64,000 nucleotides of DNA from Rachycentron canadum (GCA_038496675.1 CM076666.1:15009817-15073816), one strand, 5' to 3'. Numbered from the stretch's first letter, positions 12,201-28,200 are shown. The notes: generated by a model from the letters alone, not told the origin. Numbers and translations are program-made.

Positions 12201-15200
12201 GTACTGGTATCAGAAATTGGCATCTGTGTCAACTGATAAATAGGTGCTGATACACCCTCCAACTTCCTAAGTGAAATGAACTCAAAGATTGATTTTGTGC
12301 CTTGTGATCTTTGTGATCTTTGAGACCTTGTAGATTCTGTTTCTCATTCAATGTAATATTTTCAGATCACAGGTATTTTTCCTTCTTTAAACCACGTGTC
12401 ACTAAATTTTTGTGATATTTTGATTTCCTAAGATCCCTCTCTTGTTTCTTTGGCTGATTTTCATTCACCCATCTGTTTCTTTCCATGGAGAACTGTAGCA
12501 TCGTCACGCTTGGTCATGCTGTGGTTTTGCAATGGTAAAGAGATGTGGTGATACATAAACCACGGGTTGTGTTTTTTCTACCTCCATGGCTCTGCTCCAA
12601 ACACACAAGACTGTGCTTGAGTTGTATTATACATGTTATTAGATAATAATAATAATATAGCAGCACTTTGCAGAAAAACACAGTATTTGTACAACCATCA
12701 GTGTCAAACAACAACTTCTTCGCAGGTTCATAAGCTAATTGAGAGCAGCAGAGTGCTTTTTAACTCTGTATTTTTTTATTGCTGACTGCGATTCATCACT
12801 GGACCACTCGGAGTCTTAACTTAATTCTCCCATTAGTGAGAGGAATAAGCTGCTAATTTATTAGTCCTGAAGGACAGCAGCTTGCTAAATTCACTTTTGT
12901 CTGCACCAGTGAACATATACCATGACTGGTATATGACTGGTGGCTGTAAACAGCATTCAACATTCAACACTCATTACATTTTGGAAAAAGTGGCTTTATG
13001 TTGGTAGCACAGATGTTGCCCCTTCCATTTGCTTGTATGCTGATGAATTTCAGTATTGATCAGTTGCTTGTAATTCAACTTAATGATATTAAACCCTATC
13101 ACTGCCATCACTGCGTTTTTCCACCTGTCAAGTCCATATTGAACTGCAGTTGTAGAGCTACATCACGTCAGTCGGTTTACATTACTCATTTGTCTTCCTC
13201 CCTCCCTCGTCTCTCTGTTCAAGAAACGTCCTATTTGTAAAGCAATATGTACAATAATAAGAGTAATTTCAAACTATATTCTGAGTTAGCCAATGCTGGC
13301 TAATTATGTGCATTCCCTGGACGGAGTATTAAGTTTCACTACATTCAAGTTTTAAAACAACATGAAAACCACAAAGCCTTAAATGGGCTAACATATGTCA
13401 CATACCACACATCTCAGTTACCTTACACACAGCATGTCAGGAGAACGTGAAACAGAAACATGATACAGTAACTACATCACATTTAGGCATTAAAGCGGTG
13501 ACTCAACTTTAGGACAAGACTTATATTAGATATCCTTCATTTAATGCGTATCTGGTCACATGATGGAGCGAACAACAAGGTCACATTGCTTAAAGAGTAA
13601 ACTAGAGCAGAACAAGAGCTCGTGATGCTGTATGATCCTGTGTGTTAGTAACAACTGTGTTAGTTGTTAGCACTAAATACAAAGTACAGTGCGAGATGAT
13701 GGGATTGTTATATTAGTTTGCAGGTATTTGATCAGAAACCAAAGCATTAAAAAGTCAGGGATCTACAAAGCTATTAGGGTTCATCCTGAGGGGGACATGA
13801 TCGTTGGCCCCAAATTTCATCTCAGTCCATCCGCTCGTTGTTGAGACATTTCACTAAAATCCAGAAATGTCGGCCTACTGGTGGCACTCCCCAAAGTCAG
13901 AAATTCATCCTGATGGGAACATGAATACACATGTTGAATTTTCATGCAAGTCTATCCAATAGCTGTTAGGAAATTTCAGTTTGGACCAAAGTGGTGGACG
14001 GACTGACATTTCCATTTAGAGCTATATCAAAAGCATGACTAAAAATAGGGGATGTAGAAACTGGAAGCGATCAATTTACTAGTCAAACACACAACAAATA
14101 CATGAGCAGAAATGTTAAAATCCTACTCATCCAGACTTCTGAGCACAAAGTAGTACTTCTCATAGCTTCATAACACTTCATTCAATTCTCCCAAGTGTGA
14201 TTGCTGAGAAGCCATTTCTAGTTTTGCAGTAAATGAAGTGTTTTGAGTTCTCGCTCACATACCAGCTTTCGGCCCCATTGTCATGTAGCCTGAATGGATT
14301 GCAGATTGATTGAGAACTCTTTTTCAATTTAGGGCCCTTTTTCCACTTTATGTAGTTTATATATTTCTTTTTAAATCATCCAGAGACATTAGTGACATGG
14401 CAGGCCAACTCTGACTACTAGAAGGTCTTCACTGAGAAACAAAGAACATCTGTGTTTTACATTAAAGTATTTATGGATGTTGTTGGAGTCAATCTTACTT
14501 TTCTGCTCTGGGATGAAAGATATTCCATTTTAAAGGCAAATAATCTGTTATGAACTACTGTTGATTTTCATTCACCTCTCAGGGGGCCAGTTCATCAGGG
14601 ACCAGTTTTCTTTAAATCCATTTTTACATTTGGGTTTTTCATTTACATTTCTATTTACTATTCATTTTGCAGTTTTTCTTTTTGGCTTTCTTTTTAGCAG
14701 ATTTTTCCAGTGTTTACGTAATAGGCTGTTAAATCTGTTAATAAAAACAAAGGAATTAAATTACAAATAATCCCTTTCAGCTTTTGAGATTTTTTTAGCA
14801 TTTCCCTGAAGTGGACATTGCGCGCTTTCACAGTAACCTCAGTGTTTGAAGGGGATTGTTAATATCTGGCTTGTGTCCAGTTGACTGGTTTGAGTTAGAA
14901 ACATATGGACGGGCTGATGATGTCTCACTATAACAGGCCACAGACACAGTGCTCTGTATAATTTCCTGAGGTGTCAGGATCAGAAACATCACCCATATAC
15001 CTCTGCACTGGCCCTCAGCTTCCCAAATGAAAGTTTATATACATAAAAAAATTTAGTTTCTTTACTAATGTGACACAAAAACAGATAGATTTCATTATGA
15101 ATTACTTCACATTGTAGCGCATGTGGTCAGAGTCAAAACTGATTTGTTTGAGACGGGAACACCACTGAGGAAAAGCAACATAGAGAGGAAGAGGCTCGGG

Positions 15201-16189
15201 TTGCCTCTGTTATAGCTGACGAGTACTGTTTTGCTCCGGCTGTCCCCCAAAGCTGAAAGAGCTCAAGTGCCTCGCTGCAGTTGGTCTCATTGAAAAACTA
15301 GATTGACAATTTTGTTGGATTATGTTGTAAATAGCAGCACAACTGGGGCGCTGTACGTGGAGAAAGGTCCTTTTTTCGAGTGACCCTTTGTTCAGTTGTA
15401 CTGTAATAATAACCTCCTATATGGCTACATTTGGTGAGATAGACCATTTTCAGCAGGAAAATACAGCTTCTGTTCATAAATATTCAGGAGCAGGCATATA
15501 ATTGTTTTAAAAGAATAGATCTACGTTTGTTTTATTGCTGAGCATTAGATGAGAAGATCACTAATGTAGATGTATGATAAATATGAAGCTAGTTATCTTA
15601 GTTTAGCCTAAAGGGGGAAAGACCTAGCCAGGCTCTGTCAATTGGAAAAAAAAAGGTACTTGCTTACTTTGTTGTTACCTGTGGACAGTACCTGCTTCCC
15701 CTGCTTCCAAGTATTGATGCTAAGCTAAGCTAACTGAATTTACAGATGTGACAGCGGTGTAAGGCTTAAAATTTGAAGTATCATTTTATAGACTACAGTA
15801 ACCACAATGACAGACATTTGATGAACTAGCAACAACAGTTCCTTGTAGGTCGTGTCTGCAACTTGTGCTGGTGCACTGACAGCATATTTTCCCTACCTTT
15901 TTTGCATTTACCAGGCCATCCTGTTACTGTTGTGTCACAAGAGAGAAAATGAAAACAGAAGGGCAAGAATTAAAAGCTGAGTTTTAAATTAGTGACATTA
16001 AATTGAGCGATGCATTTGCAGGGGTTTCAGACTGCTTGTTTGTTTTAAATGTGGGGTCTGACCAAGGGGGGTTTGTAAAAAAAAACTGTGTGACTGAGAT
16101 CTGAGTTCAAGCAGTCATTAACCAATAGGTTATGTTAATGTACCATGGTAGTGATCAAATGAGGCGCCATTATTTCTCTAGGCAGACAT

Positions 16190-16269
<80 letters not shown>

Positions 16270-19200
16270 TATATATAAAATGTGCTCACCCTGAATACAG
16301 ATAGAAACAGCTTTGCAGTGAACAGTTCATTTTAAATGGAACAAAGACCTGCTGAGTTTTTGTTTTTCTTGTTTTTATTTCTTGTGTAAAAAGTGATATC
16401 TGGTGTCCCAATCTGGTCTTTCTTTTTTGTAACAGCAGTTGCTCTGTTTGCTACTTACTATACCACTTTACTATATTTCTGTCCATTCAGCAGCATTTAG
16501 GTTTCAATGAAATCTCCTTGGATTTTCAGGACATCAGCAGAGTTGAGTCATGCATTAAGTACAATTTGATTTGTGACAGCGTCATGGTATGCTGAGTATG
16601 CCCTTTAAGCGCCATTAAGGTGTTAATATTCAGTCAGAGGACTACATGTAATGTGAAAAGGAGTTGCTTGCAGTGAGGAACCCACAGGGGTTTATCTCAT
16701 GTGCAGCTCTACTCAGCTTTTTGGCCTCATTAAGCTCACATTTTTGGTTTTATGGATTCCAGGGGGTTCATAATATTTCATTGTGTCTGGTGGATGTGGA
16801 AGTATGCTATTGTTTTCTAACATTATCGTTAGCCAAAACTGTGTGATAAGGTGATAATATGTCCGAGCTGTGTGTCTGGCAGTGTCTGGTCTGGAGTTCT
16901 TCTGTTCCTTATTGGCTTATTGGCCTGGTTCTTCTCAATGCAGCTGGAAAATATCAGTTTTTTCAAGCAAATATTCAAACAGCAACAGGTGGAGAAACTC
17001 AAAGTTGCTTATAAGCTATGTTGTAAGGTATATTGGTATGAGTAGGGAACTCTATGCTCTGTAGTAATTGCTTTTGCACAGTCCTTATTCCTTATTCATA
17101 TATTCTATCTGGTGCCATCTTAGTACAACACCAGACACCATCAAGCATTTAAAATGTTATTTGTGTAGTAGAGGGATTGTGCCAGTAACAACTGCCCTGT
17201 TCCATCCTTTCTTATAAAGTTCAGTGTGTGCATGAAGCACTTGAACAGCTGACTTGCTGTTGGAATGTGCAATCTGTGTAATGTCCCTTTAGTCGTCACG
17301 CTGAGTTATACAGCTAAGTGCTTTGGGGTTATAACACTGTAAGTGTAGTTGTGTGGCCTGCCTCCAACAGACAGATATCAGCTTATAGAAAACCATATTC
17401 CTCCAACAGCCTTTACCTTTTATGGCATCTCCAAACAATCACCTTTCATTACATTATAAATTGTCATAATTATGGGACATAATATAGCAGAGCCGTATTA
17501 TGTCAGCAATGTATTTAAAAGAGCAATGTTAGTGCATTATGAACCATCATGACTGGTTTTTGTGAGTGCAGTATTTTTACCAGGATAAATGACCTCTCCA
17601 AGAGTGTTTTGTTTTTGCAGTCTGGAGATTTGGAAAACACAAAGGTATCCAGGCACTCAGAAACCACACTTGCTCTATTTAGTTTTTTGTGTGTGTTCCT
17701 ATAAACCCATTCTCCTGAGGGGCTTGTTTTTTGGATACAGAACTTGCAGAGGTAACTGTCCTTCCGAACAAGCCATATTATAGCTTTGTCCAGCTCTGAA
17801 ATCCCCAATGTGTTGCTTAACTTTATCTCCTTTCTGACATGTAGACCATTGTGTGCTTACAGAAGTAGGACACATTTTTACATGTTGCTGTTTTAATTCT
17901 ACATGACATAATGTGAAGAACAGAACAAAACCACTCAAATGACATATTTGGGATAAATTTATTTAACGCATCCTTGATTTTCTTGATTGATTTTCCTTGA
18001 AGTTTGGAACGTCCCGTGCACCATGTAGCGTTTATACCTATACCGCAGCCAGCCACCAGGGGATGCTGGAGATATTTCGGCTCTGTTTTCTGGGGAGCTC
18101 TCATGTTCGATCTTTATACACAGTTGTTAATTCAATCAATGAAATCAACAAATAATGAAAAATACCGCTCCGTTCTTCTTTCTGAGAAGTTCAAAATAGC
18201 CATGTATTTTATCTGCTGAGAGAGTTTCAAGTAGTACCAATAACCAGATCCACTTATTGTAGACTGCAGGGGGTCAGGGGTGATGGTGTCTTGGAGTAGT
18301 TACTTTGCCAATTTATAATAAACTATAATTAACAAACTTTTCAAAGTGTGACACTTTGAATTTCTGCATCCCTTTACTTTAAATCATGATAACAGAAATT
18401 CTAGTCAGAAAGTAGCGCTGAAAATTAGACTTTGAGTCTACAACAGATGATATAAGTGATGCTGCTGTGCAGCATTGAGAGTGAGTGAAGCATTGACTCT
18501 GCTAGTGAAGAGTACGCAATGCCAAGTAGTCTGCATATATCTGCAAAACATAGGGCAAGATGATCAGTTGTGTTGTGGATTAAGTCAAAAGGGCCAGTGG
18601 TTTTTGGATTTAGCTATTAAAAAGAGAGAGAATTTTACATCTGGATGAACTGAAGGAACTGGAAGCTGGCTTGGCGGGAAGTGCTACAGTCCAGGCCATA
18701 GACTGAACCTGAGTTATTGTTGATGAGGAAATGTCTGATTTAACAGATGGTTTTGTGCAAACACACTGAATTGGTTATGACTTTGTTACTGGTTTTGAAC
18801 AACATGCTTGTTGTTGACTAAGTTGACTAAGATCGGACTGAATTCCTGGCAGGCACAGCAGGCCACCATAGTCATCAATGACATCTTGTAGAGGGTATAA
18901 TTTTTGTGGAAAAAAAAAACTACTGCCACCTCATGCTAATTATGAGGCAGCTGGTAGATATTAATGACAATGATGCAGGATCCCACAGTGATGCAAGTAA
19001 AGAGTGAGAATGAGGAGCTAAATGACACAGAAAAAATGTTGTGGAATTTGGTAAAAGGTCCAAATATTAATGTCAAAGAAGAGAAGAAGACAAAAGAAGA
19101 GGTTTGAGCAGTAGAGGACGCACTTTGTTGTCTGTACTGTGCTGTTCAGTAAGCAGGCAATGAATATGGAGTAAGATCTCTTGGGAACTTGGTTGTTGTC

Positions 19201-22200
19201 AGAAAAATTAGAAGCTCTTTTATCAGGTATTTTTCAGCGATATACTTTTTGTAGTTTTCAAAATGCAAACAGTCAAGAAGCCACTGATGAATATTTATCA
19301 CAATTTCTAAATATTGACCTACCAATATTTACTTCACTCTCACTTGTTTTAGAAGCATTTTACTGCTTATTGCATCTTGGTAGCCCATAGTACGGTAACA
19401 GTTAAAGTTAATTAAATGTATTAACTTAACTTATCCTTTGAGGCTGCAAGTCATTTAGTCTATAAAATAGTCACAAAATACCATTTACAGCTGACATCTA
19501 TAGCTGCTCGGGTTTGTCCAATATTATCCAATAATACTTACGATGGACATAAAACATAAGATAACATTTGACATTTTAGTTTAAGATATAGACAGTTTAA
19601 ATATTAGTTTAATCCTCTCCTTTAAGCATGCGCGAGTGCGAAATTTTGCTTTCCTCTCCACTTTGGAAAACATCTCTCATGTGGAATGCAGACGTGTTAT
19701 TGTATATCACTGGCAGCAATGCTGGACAAATAAGCCTCCTCTGAGCAGCCTGCATGTGTTGTCTCACAGCTGTGTGTGTTTGTGTGTGTGTGTGATATCC
19801 TCTAGTTTTGTAATTGTTATCCCTTTTAGAGGAGAGCATGCTGCGATGTGATGAAGATGAATGTGAAGGTGCATGCGCATCTATTAATTCATCATTCTTG
19901 TGTACTTTGTTTTGAAAGAATGATTCTGTAGTTTTAATGGTGTGTCTGTGTGAATTAGTGCATTTTTTTTACAAGACAAATCCAAACCAAGCTGGTCCAC
20001 CATGTTGGTTCAAGGGAGGTCCTCTGTTTATAAGGTAATTAGAGTACTTATGGTTCACCCCGGGTAACTGAGGTCAGACTAATCTATGTCTAGATTTCAG
20101 GGAGGGCTTGTAAAATGATATGGATCACTGGCAAAATGAAATAACCTTTAGGGTGAAAAAAAGGCACAGGTGGCCAAACACCAATCATCTGTGATGTCCT
20201 GCTGAACAAGTGCAGTATGTCTGCAGTCAAATGTCATTCAACATGCTGGTATTGTGTATGCATGTGTGTGTGTGTGTGGACATGTGACTGTGCAAACTCA
20301 TTGATATTCTTGAGTGTCGTGGAGGCTTGTGGGATATCTTTCCTCCTTGTTCTCTCGCTCATAAATATTAATGAAATCCACATGTGTTTTGAATTTGTTT
20401 GCTGCTTTGCATGAAGTTCATGAGCAGCTAACAAGCTCGCTACGGCATCACTCAGGATACTCTTGTGTTGTCTCCTGAATATTACAAAGAGTATCATTTC
20501 TAAATACCCATGCTTAAACTTTTGGATAGTAGTTAAATGCGAAAATATCAAAGCAAAACTCATATCATGCTCTTAGACTGTCTGACTGTGATTTGATCTG
20601 ACCTGTTTCTGCTGTTCAAACAGAGACAGAGAGAAATGGAGAGGGGCCGAGGTGGACTGTTAAACAGCTTTTGAGAAATCAATGCCAGATATTGACTGAG
20701 ACAGTTGTTTAAGTCTAGACAAAGCTATTCGCAAAGAATTATATCCTTTTAAATTGAAGCATTAGCAGTGGCTGGAGTTTATTACCATAGATACTGTATT
20801 TATTCAAAGAGTTATTTTTACCCCAAGCAAATCCAACAGTTACTTACTGGATATATGTGTTGAGGGTACAAGCACTAATTGCACCTTTAAAGGGGCTATT
20901 TGTACGTTTTGCTATTGCTACATAGCCAGTGTTAGCATTAGCAGCTACTTACTTAACAGTCTAGAAGAAAGAGAGAGACAAGAAAGAGAGTTGAGCATCC
21001 TTTACAGTGGGAAGCAGCGGCAGTGTCAATCCACTGAAGTTAGCATGCTAACCAGCTAGCCTCGGCCCGTCTTGTCACTTTCCTATTGTGACTTACTGTA
21101 ACCTGCAGTCAGACATAGCGTTGCCCAGATGGTGTAATAAATCTGCGTAAAGTTGGCAGCATCATTCCTAGTGGACCATAACACTTAAAACCAGGCAGTA
21201 AAAAGCAAGTTTCAGCACTAACCATGAGATCTCAACTATTAGCATTTAGGCTTATTCCAAAATCCAGCTAGATCATGTACACATAAATTTACATCTGGTA
21301 TGTGATAAGAATGTAATGTCCTAATGTCCACGTATCTGAATTTTATCTCTGAGATTCTTCGTATCAAATGCTTGACAGATTTTCTACTCCCAGAATATAA
21401 ATCATGTCGTTGGTTTGAGGTTATTTCATTGCTTTAGTGCGCTGACCTTCAACTGTGTGTCTTTTCTTGTATGTTGTTTTAACTTGTCGACAGGTCATAT
21501 CATTGCCATCTCAGTTTTCTCTGGTTCGTTTCATGTCCACATGTGTCAAAATATAAAAGGTTAACAAAGGGACAACATCAAGAAATCAACCATTTTAAAT
21601 TAAATCAATTTGTATAAATGGAAAATGCAAGATGATAGTGTAATTGTGTTTTAAAGGGGCTTTAATCTACAAAGTAACCAAATATGACTTTTTAGACATG
21701 TTTATTTAATGATATAACTAGAGAAAGGACAATAAGGTAGAAAATTATGGGGCTAATAAGCATTTCCCTGAATGGTAATTCAATAAAGATACAGTTTAGT
21801 AAAAGTGAACTCAGAACTCAGATATGGATCCAGTTTCCATGGGACGTTGTTGCCTCTTTCATGATCTTCTGGAGACGGACGTAGATGTTTGTTTTCTCAC
21901 GATTGTTCAACCAACCCTTGTTATTTTGCTAAGCTGCTTATTTGCTATAAGTGCCTTCTGTCCTCATGGGGATGTTATTGTGACATGAAATATTTGGTCA
22001 CACAGGAAACCATCCTCAGACCAGCTCTCTCCGGGTGTCCAAGCTGTAGCCTCTCCCACCCACAAAAGCCACAACACACACTGGGCTGTCATGTATTAAA
22101 CGAGATCCCTAATGTGGAAATAACTATACACAGTTTGGTGCGTTTCACAGTACAGATCGTTTTGTCTAAAATAGAAACATATAGTACGTCCATGCTGAGA

Positions 22201-25200
22201 GGGTCAATGGGTACACGAGACACAGCAGCTCAAGCTTAAAGTGCGTTAACAGGTTCTGTCGGCCTATCACACAGAGACATCACACAGGGACTACAAGAAC
22301 TTATGGAGATACTGTGACTGACAAACAACTTTTTCCCCTATTAAAAATTTAGAAGGTATGTCTGCATTTGTGATCAAAGTGTCAGTTCTGCTTTTATTTC
22401 ACTTCTTTCGCTCTTGTTGGTAATTTAAAGATGGATATACTTGATTATTATAATCCCACCCTTACACAAGATGCTTATAGACACATGCACACAAACACAC
22501 ACTCTGCGCTTATGCTTTATTAGAGAGCACTGACATTTTTTTTGCACTTTGAAAGTGTAGAGGTGGTATACACAGCTGTATGTACAAGTTTCTGTCAGTT
22601 ATGCTAATCATACAATAATACAAATGCAGACTTCTCTTTCATACACGCACACATAGAGTATATGCATACACACAAACTCACAAACATGGCACGCTCTCAT
22701 CTCGTGGAGGGCCTCCTGAGTGGTGACTGTTCCTCCTCTATAGTAACCACAGCGGCTGGAGCTGCAGTGTTAAGTGTCATCAAAGATGTGATGATGATGT
22801 GAGATGAGATTGTTGCAGGTTAATATGCTTCAGCAGGAGCCTCGAGTACAGTGAAGGAGGCCCTTATTGCCCCTCTTTAGGTTGTAAATATTCAGTGAGA
22901 GAATGCACACTTGGCTGCTCTGTTTATCCTGCACCCTTCAAAATGACTATAAAAGCGGTCGACTGTACAAGGTGGGCACATTGCATCGCAGTGCAGCAGA
23001 GTCGATGATTTGTGTTGTTCTACCAAGTTTATATGATTCTGATGATGGTATTGCATAAAAACACAACTGTTTTTAGAGCTGGGTCATTGGATTGACAAAT
23101 GCAACTGGAAGTCACAAATGGAGAAACTGAAACTCATCTGAAAGAGATCCTTGGTTTCAGATTGTAACACTGACACACACTCACTCTGTTCCAAGTTTCT
23201 AATAGGCCATTTAGGAGAGAGAGTTCATAAATCAGTCAGCAGTTTCTGTCTACAGACTGTTTGTCTTGTCTTTTCCACATTGATTCACATTATTTCCTTG
23301 TTTATCTCCTCGTGTGTATCTCACTTTTTTCCTCCAAGTACATGTTTCAGAGCAGGGATCTTTCCCCACTCAACATGAATCAGTCAATTAGGCAAAATGA
23401 TATAATTATAGCTAATTTGCAAATGAACCTAAGACACAAACCAAAATGGTGAAAGCAGACATTGAACCATGCTGACATTAGCATTTAGCCTCACAGAGCT
23501 GCTAGGATTGCATTGTACAGCCTTAGTCTCGTGTTCCTGTGGATAACGTGGTTGAGAGCAAATGAGTCATGTTGAGTAAAATAAACAAATAGATAAATTA
23601 CAGCAATTGTGTTTGAACGCTGGTGAGAACAGCTTTCGTTAGACCCATAGGAATCATCAGCACCTCTTCTGAATAAAAGCTGCGAAGCAATAGAGCGTAA
23701 TCTTTTTCCAGTGGCTCTATCAAAGTGACTTCATGTTGTAATTGGATTTTTTTTTTTTTTTTTATCACCTCCTGTTTGAAAGCGACACCTGGTAACACTT
23801 TTCTTCAGAGCTGAGTGTGGCGAAGGATGAATAATGGCTCATGATGATAAAACATTGCATCAATATGTCATCACAGTGATGGTATTTGTACGACTTAACA
23901 CAGATGCTGGATGAAATGATGGAGCAGAAAGGGAAAAGGGAAAAGATCACTGGTTTGTTGCTTCACGTTGTCTCATCATATTGTTTTCTCTCTCATCTTC
24001 ATAAGCTCATGCACTCGCACATACACATACACAAACTATTTGGATAAAGAGTAATTTTTTGGCCTCTTTGAAATCACATAAAACCTGAGCGCAGATGTGT
24101 GGATTATATCAGAAAATGTGAGTGTTGGTTATTACAGAAATCAGTAAGCAGGGAAGAGTGAAGTTGGTGCAGGTATGTTGTTGGCATTCAGAATAGTCAA
24201 CCTGACAGGGGACTGTAAGTGTAATTCACAGTGTGTCGTTGGACATGAACAAACAAGCAATAACAGTGTGTGTGTATGTGTGTGTTTGTTTGTGTGTGTG
24301 TGTTGTCCAGTCACATTAATCTTTATTTCCACATTAACACAACTGTAAAAACAGACCACGTTACTGGATCACAACAAACTCTGCCCATCTTTATGAATCT
24401 TAAATGTCAAACATTATACACATCGTGTGAGAATTTGCAATGTGAATGTTAAAGTGTTTTGGATTTTACTTTTCTATTTTACAGAAAGAAATGTTGCAAG
24501 GGCTTCAAGTTTGTTTTGGGCCAGTGCATCCCTGAAGGTAGGAAAAACTGCCTTGAGTATTTCTGATTACTTTGAATTCTCTCACATCTTTTCCTAAAAT
24601 GTCTTTTATCTTTGCACTTGACTTATTTTTCTCTAGTTTTAACCTCACTGAATGTTTAATGACCTGTGGCAGGCATGTTTCCTGAGATGGATGTGTAACA
24701 GCTTCCCCCCTTTTATGTTCGCTCGGGTTCACACTGACGAATTCCCTCATTTCTTGGTGTAGATTATGACGTTTGTGCTGACGCCCCCTGTGAGCAACAG
24801 TGCACTGACCATTTTGGGCGAGTGGTGTGCACCTGTTATCCCGGCTACCGTTATGACCGGGAGCGCCACAGAAAGCGAGAGAAACCCTACTGTCTGGGTG
24901 AGACCTTGTACAACAACTCATCAACATAATTCCTCTCTTAAAAGCTAAGAGATGCCTCATGTTCTTAGATATTTAGTTTAACAGTTAGTTAGAAGAGACC
25001 CGCATTTGGTAATGTGTATTTATAAAACCCTTTGAGGAGAACAGTCTATTATCATCAGAAGTCAGCCATCTTCACACAGTTTCTAGACTGGCTTGTTCTG
25101 GTGAATTGCATTTCAAAACACGGTTAAACGCGTCACTCAGCTGCAATAAACTGCAGAACTGTGTGAAACTGGATTGCCTAGTCTCTTTCACTGGTTTTGA

Positions 25201-28200
25201 CATAAAAATGGAGTTCTACAAACTGGTGCAACGCACTGGACTGCAATAAGTAAATCTGAGTAACCTGAAACAGTTTTAGATTTTTAACCCTTGCTCACAA
25301 TTAATTCATTGTTATTGTTATTTTTATTCCATGCTGTTCTTCACACACTAGACTAATTATATTTTATGTAAAGATGGTGCTAATAGAGTGATACTGCATA
25401 ATATTACTGTACTTGTAAAACAATGCATTTTCAAAACAACAGCTTCTCAATTCCGTTAGAATTAGGAAAACATTTTATTAGCTTGGTGACAGCATATTTT
25501 TCAGATAATCACGTTTTTTTTTTTTACCTTAAAGACAGCAATTACACTAATTACTTGGGCTTATATAAAGAATTCTGAATCCCAAAGTCTGCAGATACAT
25601 AGTTACCTTTGGACAGCTATGATAAAATACCCTGAGTTGGGTTTGCAGATGTCAGACTAAAATATTTTTTCTGTATTTTTATATGCTATTATGCATTTTA
25701 ATGGGCCCAATGTTATCTCTACTGACATTTTCTCTTCCTATCATTTGCTCGCTGTCTCCCTCCTGTCTCTGCCTGTCACTGTGACGTATAGACATTGATG
25801 AGTGTGTGAACAAAAACACGACCGCGTGCTCTCAGATATGCATCAATTCTTTGGGGAGCTACAGGTGTGAGTGTGAGAAAGGCTATTTTCTGGAAGAAGA
25901 TGGGAAAACATGCACCAAGGGGGAGAGAGGTGAGAGGACATTTTCTCTTTATTCAAGGGCACATCTGACTGTGATGTGGAGCCGACCACACATTGTTATT
26001 TGGTGCATGTGTGTGTGTTGACAAAGGGGAGAAAGAGACTGGGGGTACTGCAAGCATAGACACCTGGTAGTCATTACACATCCCAGCTCCTTCTCCATGT
26101 CAGAACAGTTTTGTCTCCCAAACACACTGCAGCCCCCATGACTCCTGGTCTGTTCTGATTTGCTGGATGCATTTGAGGAAAACATCACAAATGGTCCAGA
26201 CGATAATAAAGTCTTTTTTTTTTCTCCAGTTTCAGTTGCCAGTGAAGCGGTCAGAGGCTGTAGATTTGCTACTTCCTCCCATGAGTTTATCTTCCATTAC
26301 CTACTAAAACATTTCAGGACAAGCTGGAGAGTGAGAAATTATGTTTCATACAGTCGTGCTCCTGCTTTATATGTAAGGAAAATGGTGTCCAGACACTTTC
26401 ACTCATCCATTAAATATATGCATGCGCAGAGTAGGGTCCATTTTGCTACAGGCCAGTGAGAAATCCAGGAGAGCAAGGCAGCTTTGTGCTTATCGTCTTG
26501 TTTCTGCTTTTTACAGGATTGTGCAAGTATATTGCTTAAAGCTTTGGGTGGAGAGTCAGTACAGCAGGGATATGAAGTTTAACAAATGATGTTTAAGAGA
26601 TGTGTTGCTTCCCCAAATCATGCTAGGCCTGTACACTTATTTTTTATAAAGTAAAGGGGATGTTTTGACTTCTTCTGACCTCTTCTGATGATTTTATGAA
26701 AGGAAAGCTTTTCTGGTAACTTCTGTGACAGAAACATTTTTGTCCTCCAATTTTCAGCAGTGCATCTCTTTGAGAAATCTGACACTGCGATGAATGCTGG
26801 AACTTGCTCAGCCACCTGTAACGATTTCCACCAGATCAAGATGTCTGTCCTGCAGCTTAAACAGAAGGTAAAGGTCACAATATGATAACAAAAAAGCATA
26901 CATGTTTCTACCTTAGTATATAAAATAGAATTAATGTAATTTACCTGTTTACTAGACTGTTTTTTTCAATTTTAAACAATAATCTTGCATTCTGCAATCC
27001 TTGCTTCCGGTCCTAGTTGTTCTATGGTTGACTGCAGAACAGGCATTCTTGATTCAGATGAATGTAAATATCTGCAGACATGTTCTGGTTCTTTATTACA
27101 ATACTATTATAAATTACTATTTATTACAACCTAAAGATCTCACTTTATCTCCAAGGAGTCCATACCTGACAGTATTTCAGAAACAACAGCAGCCAGTTTT
27201 TTTTTTTTTTTTTTTTTTTACAACTCTCTTGAGATACATTATAGCACTTTATTAACTCATAAAGAAAAATGCTTAAGCTTCCTTTACTGTAGGTAGTTGG
27301 TTGTGAGTGTTGGTCGTGGGCGGTTTGTGTGAAAGCAGTGGTACAACATTTGCCTCTGTGTAATCACAGATGTCAGAACACATCTGAGCACGAGTCTGTC
27401 AGCAGTGGCACTCAACACCCTTGACTGTAACACATGATGTATTGCTTCCAGCTATGTGGTTTGGTGCTCCCACAGCTGTACTATATATGCTCTTTTTTAA
27501 TGTTAATATATTAAGAAAACAGAGTGGAAATACTATATATGCTCACTATACTTACTATTACATTATTACAGCATATGGTTATATTTTCATTTAGTCACAT
27601 CACAGGAAGGTTAGAGTTTGAATCTAGGGTCGCACTGTGATTCTGACACCTGTGTCCAAGGTCACAGGCTACAGTCTTGCAAAATACTTACTGAACAGCA
27701 GGTGAGTGTGTGCGTGCGTTTGTTAGCATATGCTTGAATGTCTGTGTGCATGAATTCTGATTTGTTGTCCCTTGCAGTATAGCAAGGCCTTCCACGTGTT
27801 CCCCTCTGGGATTGCCAGATTCACATGATGTTACACAGAGATCAAAGATAACTTTTTATCCCAAGGATACCACTTAGCATACAGGGCAGGAGCTCTCCTG
27901 GTCATGCTGAATAATGTAGAAGGGTATGCCTGGCCCTCCATCTGTCTGGGTTACAGCTTGTAGCATACTGCAGATGGAAAATCGGCTTTCATCTTTGCCA
28001 GGGTACATCATTTTAATATCATTTTACTTGAAGTTGGTCCTTCAGTGTGGATTTTTTTTTTTTTGTGAATTTTCCAGTTTGACAATGCAGCTCTTATGAA
28101 TCATTGTATGTCATAGGAATGACAACCAAAGGACAACTATTGTGCAGTTATGTTTGATATCATTGATGTTGACTATTTGATGTATTATTAATTATATTGT

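Larger units (their letters stand above)
2697..24484 (+). other. ccbe1: ccbe1 intron 2 (21.8 kb)
   Basis: This is a single intron between the exon ending TTCYR and the exon starting KKCCKG. It holds the assembly gap, an inverted pair of SINE-like elements, several dispersed teleost repeats and a long (TG)n tract, each listed separately. I see no convincing exon of another gene inside it. Open frames of 60-150 codons occur, but they lack homology and splice logic. Confidence 0.85.

Noticed and set aside
24505..24960. A 151-codon frame on the - strand over ccbe1 exons 3-4
   Set aside because: It is the antisense shadow of two real ccbe1 exons and the short intron between them.
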